Below are positions 1-8,259 of a DNA stretch of 64,000 nucleotides, in pieces. Under the pieces are notes generated by a model. The model saw nothing but the letters and a program-made list of their open reading frames with translations. It was not told the origin of the DNA and did no database searches. The DNA lies in NCBI GenBank assembly GCA_903910385.1, contig CAIVZM010000067.1, positions 1 to 64,000 on the forward strand, read 5' to 3'. This stretch comes from an uncultured Armatimonadota bacterium. Lineage in GTDB: Bacteria > Armatimonadota > Armatimonadia > Armatimonadales > Armatimonadaceae. Each line of letters starts with the position of its first letter. The first letter of the stretch is position 1. The translations under genes were made by a program, and so were the position numbers.

Positions 1-27
1 AGTCTGTATTTTATGCAGAGAACGCTC

Positions 28-84
28 ACAACTATATTATACAACTATATTATACAACTATATTGAACAACTATATTATACAAT
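28..84. repeat. 13-bp AT-rich tandem repeat, four units
   Basis: Four consecutive 13-bp units of ACAACTATATTAT occupy 28-40, 41-53, 54-66 and 67-79, followed by a partial ACAAT. The third unit ends in TGA instead of TAT. There are no unique spacers, so this is a simple tandem repeat and not a CRISPR array. It lies next to two hairpins (116-146 and 153-173) and may belong to the same element end. Confidence 0.9.
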
Positions 85-108
85 TTTCCGTGTAACTCAC
101 CTGCAACG

Positions 109-180
109 CGGCTTCGCCGGTAAAGTCCCGCCTCGCGGGACCCGGCTTATATCCCCATTGCTAAAGCAAGGGGTCTTACG
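109..180 (-). mobile_element. Hairpin pair resembling an IS200/IS605 (TnpB) right end; possible remnant
   Basis: Two hairpins are directly visible. One has stem GTCCCGC (125-131) and GCGGGAC (135-141), extended by GCCGG (116-120) with CCGGC (142-146). The other has CCCC-A-TTGC (153-161), loop TAAA and GCAAGGGG (166-173). Read on the minus strand, a GTAAGACCCC lead-in followed by a stem closed on a TTTA loop looks like the 3' ends of tnpB genes and their guide-RNA scaffolds. No tnpA or tnpB reading frame is present up to 289, so if this is such an element it is a solo end or a decayed copy extending past the window edge. The family assignment is inference. Confidence 0.3.
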
Positions 181-288
181 CCGAGAATCGATAAGGGTAC
201 CGGGCATTCGTCCCTGTAGCGATAAACGCTTTCACGGAGACGCCCGGCACCCTGATTCCAAACCTGATTTGAAGCGGGAGATACTTCG

Positions 289-1122
289 TTACGGTCGCAG
301 ATTATTACCGCCGTTACCGCCGCCGCGTCCCCCACGACCTCCACCACCGCCGCCCGGAAACATACCGCCCATTGCCTGGCGCATATTTTGGAAGAACTGT
401 TGTCGTTGTTCCGGTGACATCGATTGCATCAGCGATTGCATTACCTGTCGTTGTTGATCCATAATGGACGCCATCGCCTGTTGTTGCTGTTTCGGATCCA
501 TCGCCAGTAGCGCTTGCGCCTGTTTCTGAGCATAGTCCTTCTTCTGCTCGTCGGTCATATTTCCCCAATCATTGACAGCGGTGATACCGGTTGCGCCCGC
601 TGACCGGTTCTGATTCAGGACGATATAGACCGTTCGTAGATTCAGGGCGGTCGAGACTCCCTCCGCTTTATCGCCGCTTACCTTCTGCCCGAGAACTTCG
701 ATCGTTCCGGGAGGAGTCGGCAATCCGACGCCGCCAAAGAGATGGGCTTGCGCCACTGCATAGTCGGCAACAGCATCCGCATTGAGTGAACGTCCGGCGG
801 GAAGATATAATTTCGCCCAGGTGGTACCGGGCGGTAAGCGCTTGATCAGTGAGGTCAGACCCGCTTCTAACGTCTCTCCGGTCGCTTCCTCTACGGTGGC
901 GGGCAAGGTGACCATCTGTTTACTGGTAGAAGCATCGACCAGAATCGTCGCTCCGGTATCTTTTGCCCATTTTTCGGTGTAGGAAGTTACGGTTCGTTTC
1001 ACCGCTCGCGACGAAGAGGTCGCGGCGGGAGGATCAGCAGGGACTTCTTGCGCCTTCGCTACACCGGCGAAGCTCAGCAACGCAAGGGTGGTCACCATTG
1101 CAGTATTTATTTTCCCAGACAT
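289..1122 (-). CDS. Secreted protein with Gln/Met-rich helix and Gly-rich tail, function unknown
   Basis: This 277-residue protein starts with a Sec signal peptide (cleavage expected after AGVAKA, about residue 24). Residues 40-170 are a mixed alpha/beta segment containing TGATILVDAS and LTSLIKRLPPGTTW, which loosely recalls the STN/secretin N0 fold, but I cannot assign it. Residues about 190-250 form a Q/M-rich amphipathic helix (DPKQQQQ, MSPEQRQQFFQ). The last 25 residues are almost all Gly with a few Arg and Asn. The start is supported by GAGAGGAG about 7 bases upstream of the ATG. The FPGGGGGG tail motif is shared with the Gly-rich protein at 43979-45067. The gene is divergent from the thioredoxin-fold gene, and a terminator-like hairpin lies in its leader. 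Function unknown. Confidence 0.75.
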   Translation of the reverse strand: MSGKINTAMVTTLALLSFAGVAKAQEVPADPPAATSSSRAVKRTVTSYTEKWAKDTGATILVDASTSKQMVTLPATVEEATGETLEAGLTSLIKRLPPGTTWAKLYLPAGRSLNADAVADYAVAQAHLFGGVGLPTPPGTIEVLGQKVSGDKAEGVSTALNLRTVYIVLNQNRSAGATGITAVNDWGNMTDEQKKDYAQKQAQALLAMDPKQQQQAMASIMDQQRQVMQSLMQSMSPEQRQQFFQNMRQAMGGMFPGGGGGGRGGRGGGNGGNNLRP

Positions 1123-1161
1123 TTCAAACTCCTCTCACAAGTCAACTTGATAGCTTATACG

Positions 1162-1186
1162 AAAAAAAGGATCGAAAGTTCGATCC
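1162..1186 (-). promoter_or_regulatory. Intrinsic-terminator-like hairpin in the leader of the 289-1122 gene
   Basis: On the minus strand an 8-bp perfect stem (GGATCGAA/TTCGATCC, 1179-1186 with 1169-1176) with a two-base apex is followed by seven T residues (complement of 1162-1168). It lies 40 bases upstream of the ATG at 1122, and no minus-strand gene precedes it. It could be an attenuator in the leader or the end of a short RNA starting around 1200-1330. No riboswitch class was recognised in the leader. Confidence 0.55.
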
Positions 1187-1299
1187 ATCTCTATTCCTAT
1201 GTTCTCCTGCCAGAGCTCACTTCCTGCCTCCGTTTCACTTTTGCGATATACTGCCGGGGGAGCGATTCCCGAAGAAGGCTCCTTCACGACCCTAACCTT

Positions 1300-1316
1300 A
1301 TTGCATTGAATGCAAT
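1300..1316. promoter_or_regulatory. Perfect 17-bp palindrome, candidate operator
   Basis: ATTGCATTGAATGCAAT is two 8-base arms around a single G. It lies 22 bases upstream of the ATG at 1339, between divergent genes. The regulator is not known. A TATACT box at 1247-1252 could be a -10 element for the plus-strand gene, but no convincing -35 accompanies it. Confidence 0.4.
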
Positions 1317-1338
1317 GTTCGAAGGATATTAAAGAGGA

Positions 1339-3126
1339 ATGGCTGAAATAGAGTGGCGCCCCTGGAACGAGGAGACGTTCGCAGACGCGCAAAGGCAGAG
1401 CAAGCCGATTGTCCTTTCCCTGACTGCCCCCTGGTGCCAGTTTTGCACGCAGATGGATGAGCAGACATACGGTAACGAGGCGATTGCGCAATATATCAAC
1501 GAAAACTTTATCCCCGTCCGCGTGGACACAGACCGACGACCCGAAATCAATTCGCGCTATGGTCAGGGGGGGTGGCCCTCGACCTGTCTGCTGACGCCGG
1601 AAGGCGACGTTCTTTTCGGAGGCACCTTCCTGCCGCCCGACCAGATGGCGCAATTGCTCCCTCAGGTTAAGAATCAGTTCGACCAAAATAAACCGGGCGT
1701 CGCGCAACATGTCGCGCAACTGCGCGAACAACTCAAGCAACAAAACCAGACGCCTCCTCTGGACTCCTCATTGCAAATCACGCATGAACTTGTTCGTGGC
1801 ATCCTGCTGGGCGTCATGCATAACTTCGATTTTGCGTTTGGCGGATTTGGTCACAATGGACAGAAATTCCCTCATCCGGACGCTCTTGAGTTTATTATTG
1901 AGCAATACTCACGGACGGAGCGAGCCGGGGAAGCGAACTCAGATCTGCGTCTTATGATCGAACGTACTCTGCGCGGTCTCGCTGAAGGCGGATTGAATGA
2001 CCCCGCTTCCGGCGGATTTTTCCGCTACGCTCAGACACCAGACTGGCGCGAGCCGCAGGTAGAAAAACTGCTGGAAGACTCGGCGGCGATGGCGCGGGTT
2101 TTCAGCCGCGCGTACCAGCTACTCGATGACGATCAGTGGAAAGCGATAGCCGAAAAGACGCTTCGGTATATGCATGAATCGCTTTACGATAGCGAAACGG
2201 GAACCTGGGGCGGGTCGCAGTATGCAGACGCCGAATACTATGCGCAGCCACTGGGCGAACGCATGGAATGGAATCCGCCTGCGGTTGACGATACCCTGCT
2301 CACGGGTTCTAACGCGCTTGCCGCTCGCGCCTATGTGGCATGGTGGCAGGCGACGGGCGACACCCCGAGCCTGGATATCGCCCAGAAGGCGATAGATTAT
2401 CTGCTGGCGAATATTCTTCAAGCGGATGGCGCCATAGATCATTACCTCCCCACAGAAGATTCCGAAGACTGGCAGGGTCGTTCCCCGGTCGGATTGCTGT
2501 CGGACGCCGCAGATTTCTGCGGAGCCTGTCTCGATCTGTATGAAGCCGGACGTGGCGCAAAGTATCTGGATACCGCCGCAGAAATCGCGGATTGGGCAAA
2601 AAGTCATCTGGAAGACCCCCGTTCCGGCGGTATGTTCGATGCGGTGGTGCGCCCGGATGCGGTCGGCAATCTTCGGATTGCCACCAAGGACGCCCGCGAC
2701 AACTTCGAAATGGCGGATGCACTCCTGCGACTCTACCTTGCGACCGGAGATGACGAATACGCCAAAGCCGCTCAGCGCATCTTACAGGCGTTCATCCCCC
2801 TGTTACCGCAACTCGGATTCTTTGGGGCATCCTTCGCTCTGGCGGCGGAACGCGCCCTGATGCCACCGATCATTATCCATCTGATCGGTTCGCTAAACGA
2901 TACCCGGACGCAGGCGCTCCTGACCGCTGCGAACAAGCCGTATCGCTTCGATAAGTTTATACAGCCGCTCGATCCGTCGCATGAGGACGATGCAGAGCAT
3001 ATCGAAAACCTCGGCTACGCAAAACCCACCGAGCCAATAGCGTATGTCAGCGTCGGCCCCACCGTACAGGAGCCGACCACCGATCCGGTCAAACTCACCA
3101 ACCTTATCCTGACCGCCGGGGTGTGA
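1339..3126 (+). CDS. YyaL/SSP411-type thioredoxin-fold (DUF255) protein
   Basis: This 595-residue protein has an N-terminal thioredoxin-like DUF255 domain (residues about 3-125) with the active-site motif WCQFC at 32-36 and the cis-proline loop GGWPSTCLLTPEG. The rest resembles the (alpha/alpha)6 barrel of the YyaL / spermatogenesis-associated protein 20 family, and total length fits that family. The biochemical role of the family is unsettled; a thiol redox function is implied by CxxC. No signal peptide is visible, so it is probably cytoplasmic. The ATG follows an in-frame stop at 1329-1331. A GAAGGA sequence 12 bases upstream may serve as ribosome binding site, because AAAGAGGA abuts the start too closely. 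A 17-bp palindrome precedes the gene and a bidirectional terminator follows it. Confidence 0.85.
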   Translation: MAEIEWRPWNEETFADAQRQSKPIVLSLTAPWCQFCTQMDEQTYGNEAIAQYINENFIPVRVDTDRRPEINSRYGQGGWPSTCLLTPEGDVLFGGTFLPPDQMAQLLPQVKNQFDQNKPGVAQHVAQLREQLKQQNQTPPLDSSLQITHELVRGILLGVMHNFDFAFGGFGHNGQKFPHPDALEFIIEQYSRTERAGEANSDLRLMIERTLRGLAEGGLNDPASGGFFRYAQTPDWREPQVEKLLEDSAAMARVFSRAYQLLDDDQWKAIAEKTLRYMHESLYDSETGTWGGSQYADAEYYAQPLGERMEWNPPAVDDTLLTGSNALAARAYVAWWQATGDTPSLDIAQKAIDYLLANILQADGAIDHYLPTEDSEDWQGRSPVGLLSDAADFCGACLDLYEAGRGAKYLDTAAEIADWAKSHLEDPRSGGMFDAVVRPDAVGNLRIATKDARDNFEMADALLRLYLATGDDEYAKAAQRILQAFIPLLPQLGFFGASFALAAERALMPPIIIHLIGSLNDTRTQALLTAANKPYRFDKFIQPLDPSHEDDAEHIENLGYAKPTEPIAYVSVGPTVQEPTTDPVKLTNLILTAGV

Positions 3127-3130
3127 CAAT

Positions 3131-3167
3131 AAAAAAAGTCGGGGCGGTCAGCGCCCCGACTTTTTCT
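3131..3167. terminator. Bidirectional Rho-independent terminator
   Basis: A 10-bp stem (3137-3146 with 3152-3161, core GTCGGGGCG/CGCCCCGAC) with a 5-base loop is flanked by an A run on the left and a T run on the right. It sits between the convergent thioredoxin-fold gene and pafA, so it can serve both. Confidence 0.9.
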
Positions 3168-3184
3168 TTGCTACTCTGCGAAGC

Positions 3185-4660
3185 TCAGACCGTCTTTGCG
3201 AACGACTCCACTTCCTTCTCATAGGTATCGAAAGGGTTTTTCAGGTCTAGATGACGGTTTTTCGCCAGATAGACCAGATCCCAGTCAATCACGTAATCAC
3301 GAGACTTCGATGCTAGGAGGCGAGATATCACATGGGCGCGAGCGTGAGCGCGAGTGTTGGACGGAGCTTCGATAGTAGCGCGGGCGATTTCGGCGTCCGT
3401 GGTCAACCGTATCATTTCCCCGTTTTGCTCCAGCGCATGGAAAAGGCTCTGGTTCGGGTTTACGTTGTGATATTCCAGGTCTAAGCTTTGCATGATGGGG
3501 TCTTGCCAGTTGACCCCTTCGCTTTCGATAAAGTCCAGATACATCTTTCGCTTGGCAACCCAGTCCAGCTTGTTTGCCAGTGTCATCGGGTCTTTTTCCA
3601 GAGCGTCCAGAGTCGATTCCCATTCACGAAGAACCCAATCGGTCTGCTCATCGACGCCTGCCAGGCGCTTTTTAGAGGCATACAGATAGATTCGCTGAAG
3701 ATCGATTGCCGAGATAGTGCCGCCTGCCTTACGCTTGACCACCCACTTGAAGGAGGGGTCGCGGGAGACGGAGCGCAACGTTTCCAGCGGATCTCGAATC
3801 TCGACTTCGACGCCGAGCAAGCCTTCTTCTACCAGGGTCAGGACGCATGAGGTCGTACCTACTTTAAGAGCAGTGGCATAATCGCTCATGTTACCCTCGC
3901 CGTACAGTATATGAAGACGGTGCAGGTTGGAGAAGTTATAATACGAGTCCCACTTCGGATTGATAATTGCACGATTGAAGCGCACCCGGGACGAAATCGT
4001 CTTGACGATATGATCCGCCCGCTGGCTTAATTGGAAATTGACCGTCGGGTCGATCTCGACGCCGTAGAAGTTACTGACCCACTGGTAATCCACATCATAA
4101 TCGGAAATGGTCATCACCGAATTTTTCATGGAAGAAAAGTTCAGCCTATGCCCTCCGACGCGACCGACACCCGCAAAAATCTGTCGGGTTACCAGAAACG
4201 GAAGGAGATAGTTAAAAGAAGCCCGGAAAAAGTCCTCGTCCTGCATCTCGACAAGGTAGTTCTCATGGCAACCAAAGGTATGACCGCCGTAGTGGTCGAC
4301 ACTGTTATTGTGAAAGGAGGCGCTATCAGCGAGGCCAAGTTCGTTGAGAAGGCTCTGTACGATCCACTGTCCGGCACGGTAGTAGCGGCAGGCATCCAGA
4401 ATGTCGGTACACTCCGGGGTCGCGTACTCTTCATGATCGCCAACCGCGTCGATATAGAGTCGTCCTCCGTTCAGAAGAAAGCCGCCGCTCCGCGCCGGTT
4501 CAAAAGAATAATCGCGGGCGTGCAGATCGATCAGTCCCCATTTCTTCTGATAGAAGCAGTGGTTCTTGACCTCTTCTACGACGCGCTCCGGCGTCCCCGC
4601 CCGTTCGTCCCTGACGAGACAACCGAACTCCGTCTCGATTCCGAAGATGCGTCGCTCCAT
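3185..4660 (-). CDS. pafA: Pup--protein ligase PafA
   Basis: PafA ligates the C-terminal glutamate of the small modifier Pup to lysines of target proteins, marking them for the bacterial proteasome. The 491-residue protein opens with RRIFGIETEFGCLV, the nucleotide-binding start of the PafA/Dop family. NGGRLYID at 64-71 carries the likely catalytic Asp (D71), followed by HEEYATPE. Overall similarity, including SRVRFNRAIINPKWDSYYNF, favours ligase PafA over deamidase Dop, and I see no Dop-type insertion loop. Length is close to known PafA proteins. Pup, Dop, the proteasome and the Mpa/ARC ATPase are not in the window, so pafA stands alone here. It ends on the bidirectional terminator at 3131-3167. 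Confidence 0.92.
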   Translation of the reverse strand: MERRIFGIETEFGCLVRDERAGTPERVVEEVKNHCFYQKKWGLIDLHARDYSFEPARSGGFLLNGGRLYIDAVGDHEEYATPECTDILDACRYYRAGQWIVQSLLNELGLADSASFHNNSVDHYGGHTFGCHENYLVEMQDEDFFRASFNYLLPFLVTRQIFAGVGRVGGHRLNFSSMKNSVMTISDYDVDYQWVSNFYGVEIDPTVNFQLSQRADHIVKTISSRVRFNRAIINPKWDSYYNFSNLHRLHILYGEGNMSDYATALKVGTTSCVLTLVEEGLLGVEVEIRDPLETLRSVSRDPSFKWVVKRKAGGTISAIDLQRIYLYASKKRLAGVDEQTDWVLREWESTLDALEKDPMTLANKLDWVAKRKMYLDFIESEGVNWQDPIMQSLDLEYHNVNPNQSLFHALEQNGEMIRLTTDAEIARATIEAPSNTRAHARAHVISRLLASKSRDYVIDWDLVYLAKNRHLDLKNPFDTYEKEVESFAKTV

Positions 4661-5070
4661 ACCTGCGTTACCCCTTAATCATCTAAGGCATCACCGTTGA
4701 AGGCGGAACGATGCCATCACAATACTCTATTTTACCCGCAACCCTCATTATTGCCATACAATAAGCGCCTCCCAATGTTGTAACTACGTTTGTACCTACG
4801 ACATCCGCGAAACGAGCTCACGGTACGCAAGAGATCATCGCGCATAAAAGAGACCGGAGGGCGCACGCCCTCCGGTCTCTTACAAAAACGCGCCGTTTCA
4901 GGGAGCGCTACCGATATGATTCCCGCTCCGCCCGTCATCGTCTCCTTGTACGCTCTCTGAATTCCCCGCCCCAGATTGTCAAACCGATTCTGAATGCAAG
5001 TGTCGCGCTCTGGTTCGAGTTTTTACACTATAGGATGGATATCGACCGACGAAAGTCCATCCCGTGTTCC
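4661..5070. other. Intergenic region: pafA leader and a strong terminator, no gene seen
   Basis: This 410-base gap holds the pafA upstream region (4661 to about 4800) and the hairpin at 4846-4881. Short reading frames here have no recognisable motif, signal peptide or convincing ribosome binding site. No promoter matching the sigma-70 consensus at both boxes was found for pafA. Confidence 0.6.
4846..4881 (-). terminator. Long perfect hairpin, terminator of the 5071-8171 lipoprotein group
   Basis: A 16-bp perfect inverted repeat (4848-4863 with 4866-4881; core GACCGGAGGGCG) has a minimal loop. On the minus strand it is followed by TTTT. It lies 190 bases past the stop codon at 5071, so the transcript of the upstream genes would carry a long 3' tail. 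Confidence 0.75.
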
Positions 5071-6102
5071 CTACGGCGTTTGGAACGATACGGGAAGTGT
5101 ATAAAACGCGTTTTTGTAGATATAGCTGATATTGTCGCCATTCGGAGAAAACTGAACATTGAATGGACCCGAATCAGGATCATCACGAATCGTTTCGAGG
5201 TAGCCCAGCGATCTGGTTTCCTGACCCCGGGTGACCCAGAAGCCGGTCTGGTATTTAGCTAATGGACGACTCCCCATATCCAGTAATGCCTGCATAGGAG
5301 ATTGAAATGCCAGTTGCCAGCCTACCAGCCGATGCACCGGGGCGAAGAAGAGTTCCCCACCTTCATTTTTATGGGGGGCTGGGGTCTGTATATGGCTGTA
5401 ATTGACCGGGGCAGGGCCGAAACCGGAAACAAAGAGATGCGCATTATCAAAGGCGGAATCACGACTCTTCCACCCCTGCACCATAAATTGCCCCTGCGGC
5501 GTCATGATGATGGTTCGCAGGTTTGTGGCATCGTCGGTTGCGGGCATCGGATAGGTCAACACCGTTTTACGCGTAGGGGTCTTGAGATTATTCAGGGAAT
5601 AAAACCGGACGCCACCGAGAGTGTCGCTGCGTATCTGTAGCGTCAACCAACCGGAACTATCGGACAGCCACACTGCTAAAGAAGGATCTTCTTCGTTGAT
5701 TACCGCTCGTTTTACCGGATCAAGCAACGAAAAGACAGCCACCGATTTTTTGTCCGTCGAAGTCCAAATCAATCCCGCACCATTGGCGGAGGCGCGAACG
5801 GTTTTCAGGTCGCCCGCCGATTGCTTGAAGAAAGCGTCCACTTCGGGCAGCGGCGTCTCAGACTGCGAAGTGATGGAACGCCGTACAAAAGTCGGTTGGG
5901 AAGGATTCCGGGCGATCAGGATTTCTGTCGGAGACAGCCACCAGTAATAAGGACAATTACCGGGAAAGTCAAAGAGTCGACGACTCTGGGAAACGGGCGC
6001 GACATCCGGACGCAATTGCAGAGCGACCGTATAAATCCCGGCGACAAGCGCCAGCACAGCAGCGCCGATTACCGCTAACCGGAGAGTGAGTACGTTTTTC
6101 AT
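5071..6102 (-). CDS. Membrane-anchored beta-propeller-like protein, function unknown
   Basis: This 343-residue protein has one N-terminal transmembrane helix (residues about 8-28) and an exported domain with repeated short strands and loops such as GGVRFYSLNN and FNVQFSPNGDNISYIY, in the style of TolB/WD40-like propellers. No catalytic motif is visible. It begins 15 bases after the CRTAC1-like lipoprotein gene ends, so the two are very probably cotranscribed. It may sit at the cell surface with its lipoprotein neighbours, but this is only inferred from position. The fold assignment is tentative. Confidence 0.7.
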   Translation of the reverse strand: MKNVLTLRLAVIGAAVLALVAGIYTVALQLRPDVAPVSQSRRLFDFPGNCPYYWWLSPTEILIARNPSQPTFVRRSITSQSETPLPEVDAFFKQSAGDLKTVRASANGAGLIWTSTDKKSVAVFSLLDPVKRAVINEEDPSLAVWLSDSSGWLTLQIRSDTLGGVRFYSLNNLKTPTRKTVLTYPMPATDDATNLRTIIMTPQGQFMVQGWKSRDSAFDNAHLFVSGFGPAPVNYSHIQTPAPHKNEGGELFFAPVHRLVGWQLAFQSPMQALLDMGSRPLAKYQTGFWVTRGQETRSLGYLETIRDDPDSGPFNVQFSPNGDNISYIYKNAFYTLPVSFQTP

Positions 6103-6117
6103 CAGGACAGAATACGC

Positions 6118-7854
6118 TCAGTGTACCGTCTGGTCGCCTTCTTGCAGCGTGACCATACGGTCTACCGTAAGATTTTTAAAAGTATCTATTTTTCCGCTGG
6201 GCCATTTTACCGTCAACGAATCTACTTTCGTATCGTTTCCCAGTCCAAAATGCACGCGCTTATCTGAGGCGGAGAAATAAGACCCGCAAGTCTGGCTGGC
6301 GCGTAAGAAGGTATGCGCCCCTGCCTTCGCCGTCAGCATGGCGCCGTACCCATTGCGATTGGACTGTTTGCCGATCAATTGCACGGTGAGCCAGTGTCCA
6401 TTACGCTCACTTTCATTATGAAGCAGCAGCGGATGACCACTGGAATCCACCACCAGAACGTCCATTTTACCGTCGTTGTCATAATCGCCGGTTGCCAGAC
6501 CGCGACCGATGATCAACTGATTAAAAACAGAAGACGACGGGCTAACATCATCGAAGCCGGGATGAGCGCCACCGGAATTTCGGAACAGTTGAATCGGTTG
6601 CTTGAAATCCTGACCGGGGTTGATATCATGGACCGCCGCCTGCACATGCCCGTTTGCGATAATGATATCCAGCCAACCATCGTTATCGAAATCGAAAAAC
6701 TTACACCCGAACGCGACATACTGTGATCGCATCGGGTCAAAACCGGTCGACATTCCGATGTCACTAAACTGCCCTTCGCCGTTATTGCGGTAAAGGGAAC
6801 GCGGTTCATTGGCGAATGTGGTAACGAAAATATCTAGTCGTCCGTCGTTATCGTAATCGCCGCAGTCTATTCCCATCCCGGCGTGCGAATTGCCGTCTCT
6901 GTCATAGGCGACGCCAGAAAGGACACCGATGTTTTTTGCAGGAGTGGAATTCTTGCTCTGAGACAAATCGAACAGGTCGCCATACATGCGGTCATTTGCC
7001 ACCAGCAGATACGGTGTCCGAGCGTCTTTGAGATTGGCGAAAAAGACGCCTAATCCCTTCCCGTTAGAAGTGTCCAGACCGCGTTCTTTGGTTTCATCGG
7101 TAAAGCGTCCCGTTCCATCGTTTCGGTAAAAGGCGCCTTTTAACGGCGCATAATCTTCTGGCCCACAGGAGACGGAAACGCCTTTACCAGAGGTGCAGAG
7201 TTGCGGTGAGACATCCGGACCAAAGACGACATAGTTCGCGATATACAGATCAAGTTTGCCAGAACCCGGCGATGTCTCAGCAAAAGCGCAGGAAGTTCCC
7301 CACGGTTGTGGCTTCACACCAGATTGCTCGGTGATATCCCGGAAGTTCTTCCCTGCTTCGTTATGCAGGAGTATCCCCGTCTGATAACCGCTGATGTAGA
7401 TATCGTCATAGCCATCCCCATCTATATCCCCCACGGCGCAACCCAAAAATTGCCCCTTCAGAGCGGATAGACCGGTAGTCGCCGTAACATCAATGAATTG
7501 ACCTTTGCCATTGCCCTGATACAGAGCGGGGTGGGTACCGATGAGAAGAATATCGAGATTATTATCGTTGTTGAAATCGAGGAAAGCGCATCCGTTACCT
7601 ATCGTCTGGAGAATGTTCGGAGTTCGTCCTCCCTCAATCTGCCAGACGTAGTTCAAACCGGCTTCTCTTGCCGTATCGCGGAAGTGGACTCCAGGGTATG
7701 GAGCGGGACGATTCAATCGTCGGTTTCCGCCCATAACGATCATTCGGTCTCTGCCCTGCGCTCGTCCCGGAGTGTGAGTTGGACGGCATCCCGAAATGAG
7801 CGCAAGGGCTAAGAGATTCACAACAAGGAAGACTATTCCGCCAGTTTTCCGCAT
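6118..7854 (-). CDS. CRTAC1-like lipoprotein with FG-GAP/VCBS repeats and ASPIC/UnbV domain
   Basis: This 578-residue protein begins with a lipoprotein signal peptide (LISGC lipobox, Cys at about 23). It then carries a run of FG-GAP/VCBS calcium-loop repeats, seen as DFNNDNNLDIL, DIDGDGYDDIY, DYDNDGRLDIF, DFDNDGWLDII and DYDNDGKMDVL, typical of seven-bladed propellers. The C-terminal 80 residues match the ASPIC/UnbV domain (NRNGYGA, then SASDKRVHFGLG and VKWPSGK). Such proteins are common in Planctomycetes and Armatimonadota; the role is unproven, possibly surface binding. It is cotranscribed with the small lipoprotein upstream (17-base gap) and the propeller-like gene downstream. A paralogue lies at 50224-51963. 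Confidence 0.9.
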   Translation of the reverse strand: MRKTGGIVFLVVNLLALALISGCRPTHTPGRAQGRDRMIVMGGNRRLNRPAPYPGVHFRDTAREAGLNYVWQIEGGRTPNILQTIGNGCAFLDFNNDNNLDILLIGTHPALYQGNGKGQFIDVTATTGLSALKGQFLGCAVGDIDGDGYDDIYISGYQTGILLHNEAGKNFRDITEQSGVKPQPWGTSCAFAETSPGSGKLDLYIANYVVFGPDVSPQLCTSGKGVSVSCGPEDYAPLKGAFYRNDGTGRFTDETKERGLDTSNGKGLGVFFANLKDARTPYLLVANDRMYGDLFDLSQSKNSTPAKNIGVLSGVAYDRDGNSHAGMGIDCGDYDNDGRLDIFVTTFANEPRSLYRNNGEGQFSDIGMSTGFDPMRSQYVAFGCKFFDFDNDGWLDIIIANGHVQAAVHDINPGQDFKQPIQLFRNSGGAHPGFDDVSPSSSVFNQLIIGRGLATGDYDNDGKMDVLVVDSSGHPLLLHNESERNGHWLTVQLIGKQSNRNGYGAMLTAKAGAHTFLRASQTCGSYFSASDKRVHFGLGNDTKVDSLTVKWPSGKIDTFKNLTVDRMVTLQEGDQTVH

Positions 7855-7871
7855 AATCGACGCTACCGGAA

Positions 7872-8171
7872 TCAGGGAGTCGCTGCCGGTGCGGGTGCAG
7901 GAGAAGCGCCGGGCATGGGCGGAGGAGGAGTCCCTCCCCGGATCGGCGGGACAGGCATGCCACCACCGAATACCTTACCTTCTTGCCATTGCTTATTGTT
8001 GTAGGGAAACAGATTAGGATAACCGGGTGGCGGTGGAACGGTATCGCCATCACCGACCAGTTTAGGCTTGCTGGAGCAACCCATTAATGAGCTTACCGTT
8101 GCTAAAACAAGAACCAGAACGCCAAAGCGTCTTGAGGAGACAGCCCGGGATCGTCCGTTTTGGTGAAACAT
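7872..8171 (-). CDS. Small proline-rich lipoprotein
   Basis: About 99 residues from the ATG at 8171. A positively charged start (HQNGRSRAVSSRR) and a hydrophobic helix end in LMGC, a good lipobox. The mature part is short and rich in Pro, Gly and Ala (PPPPGYPNLFPYNN, PPPPMPGASPAPAPA). The in-frame ATG at 8225 is rejected because it lies inside the perfect palindrome 8201-8233 that terminates the upstream pseudopilin gene. Small lipoproteins of this kind follow pseudopilin genes in this window twice (compare 53080-53271). Function unknown. Confidence 0.75.
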   Translation of the reverse strand: MFHQNGRSRAVSSRRFGVLVLVLATVSSLMGCSSKPKLVGDGDTVPPPPGYPNLFPYNNKQWQEGKVFGGGMPVPPIRGGTPPPPMPGASPAPAPAATP

Positions 8172-8200
8172 ACTTTTATGGTTTCCCTTTACAAAATCAG

Positions 8201-8233
8201 GTATTCGCGTGGCGGAATCCGCCACGCGAATAC
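8201..8233 (-). terminator. Perfect 16-bp hairpin after the pseudopilin gene
   Basis: The sequence 8201-8216 is the exact reverse complement of 8218-8233 (core GTATTCGCGTGGCGGA). It begins 27 bases past the pseudopilin stop. On the minus strand only CTGATTTT follows, so it may be a weak terminator or an mRNA-stabilising structure separating the abundant pseudopilin message from the lipoprotein genes. Confidence 0.7.
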
Positions 8234-8259
8234 GATGTTTTCCGAGAGGATTCAGAAGA

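Noticed and set aside
28-84. CRISPR-like repetition at the window start
   Set aside because: The 13-bp units abut without spacers and no cas gene is present.
4031-4678. 215-codon plus-strand frame opposite pafA
   Set aside because: Antisense shadow with no independent support.
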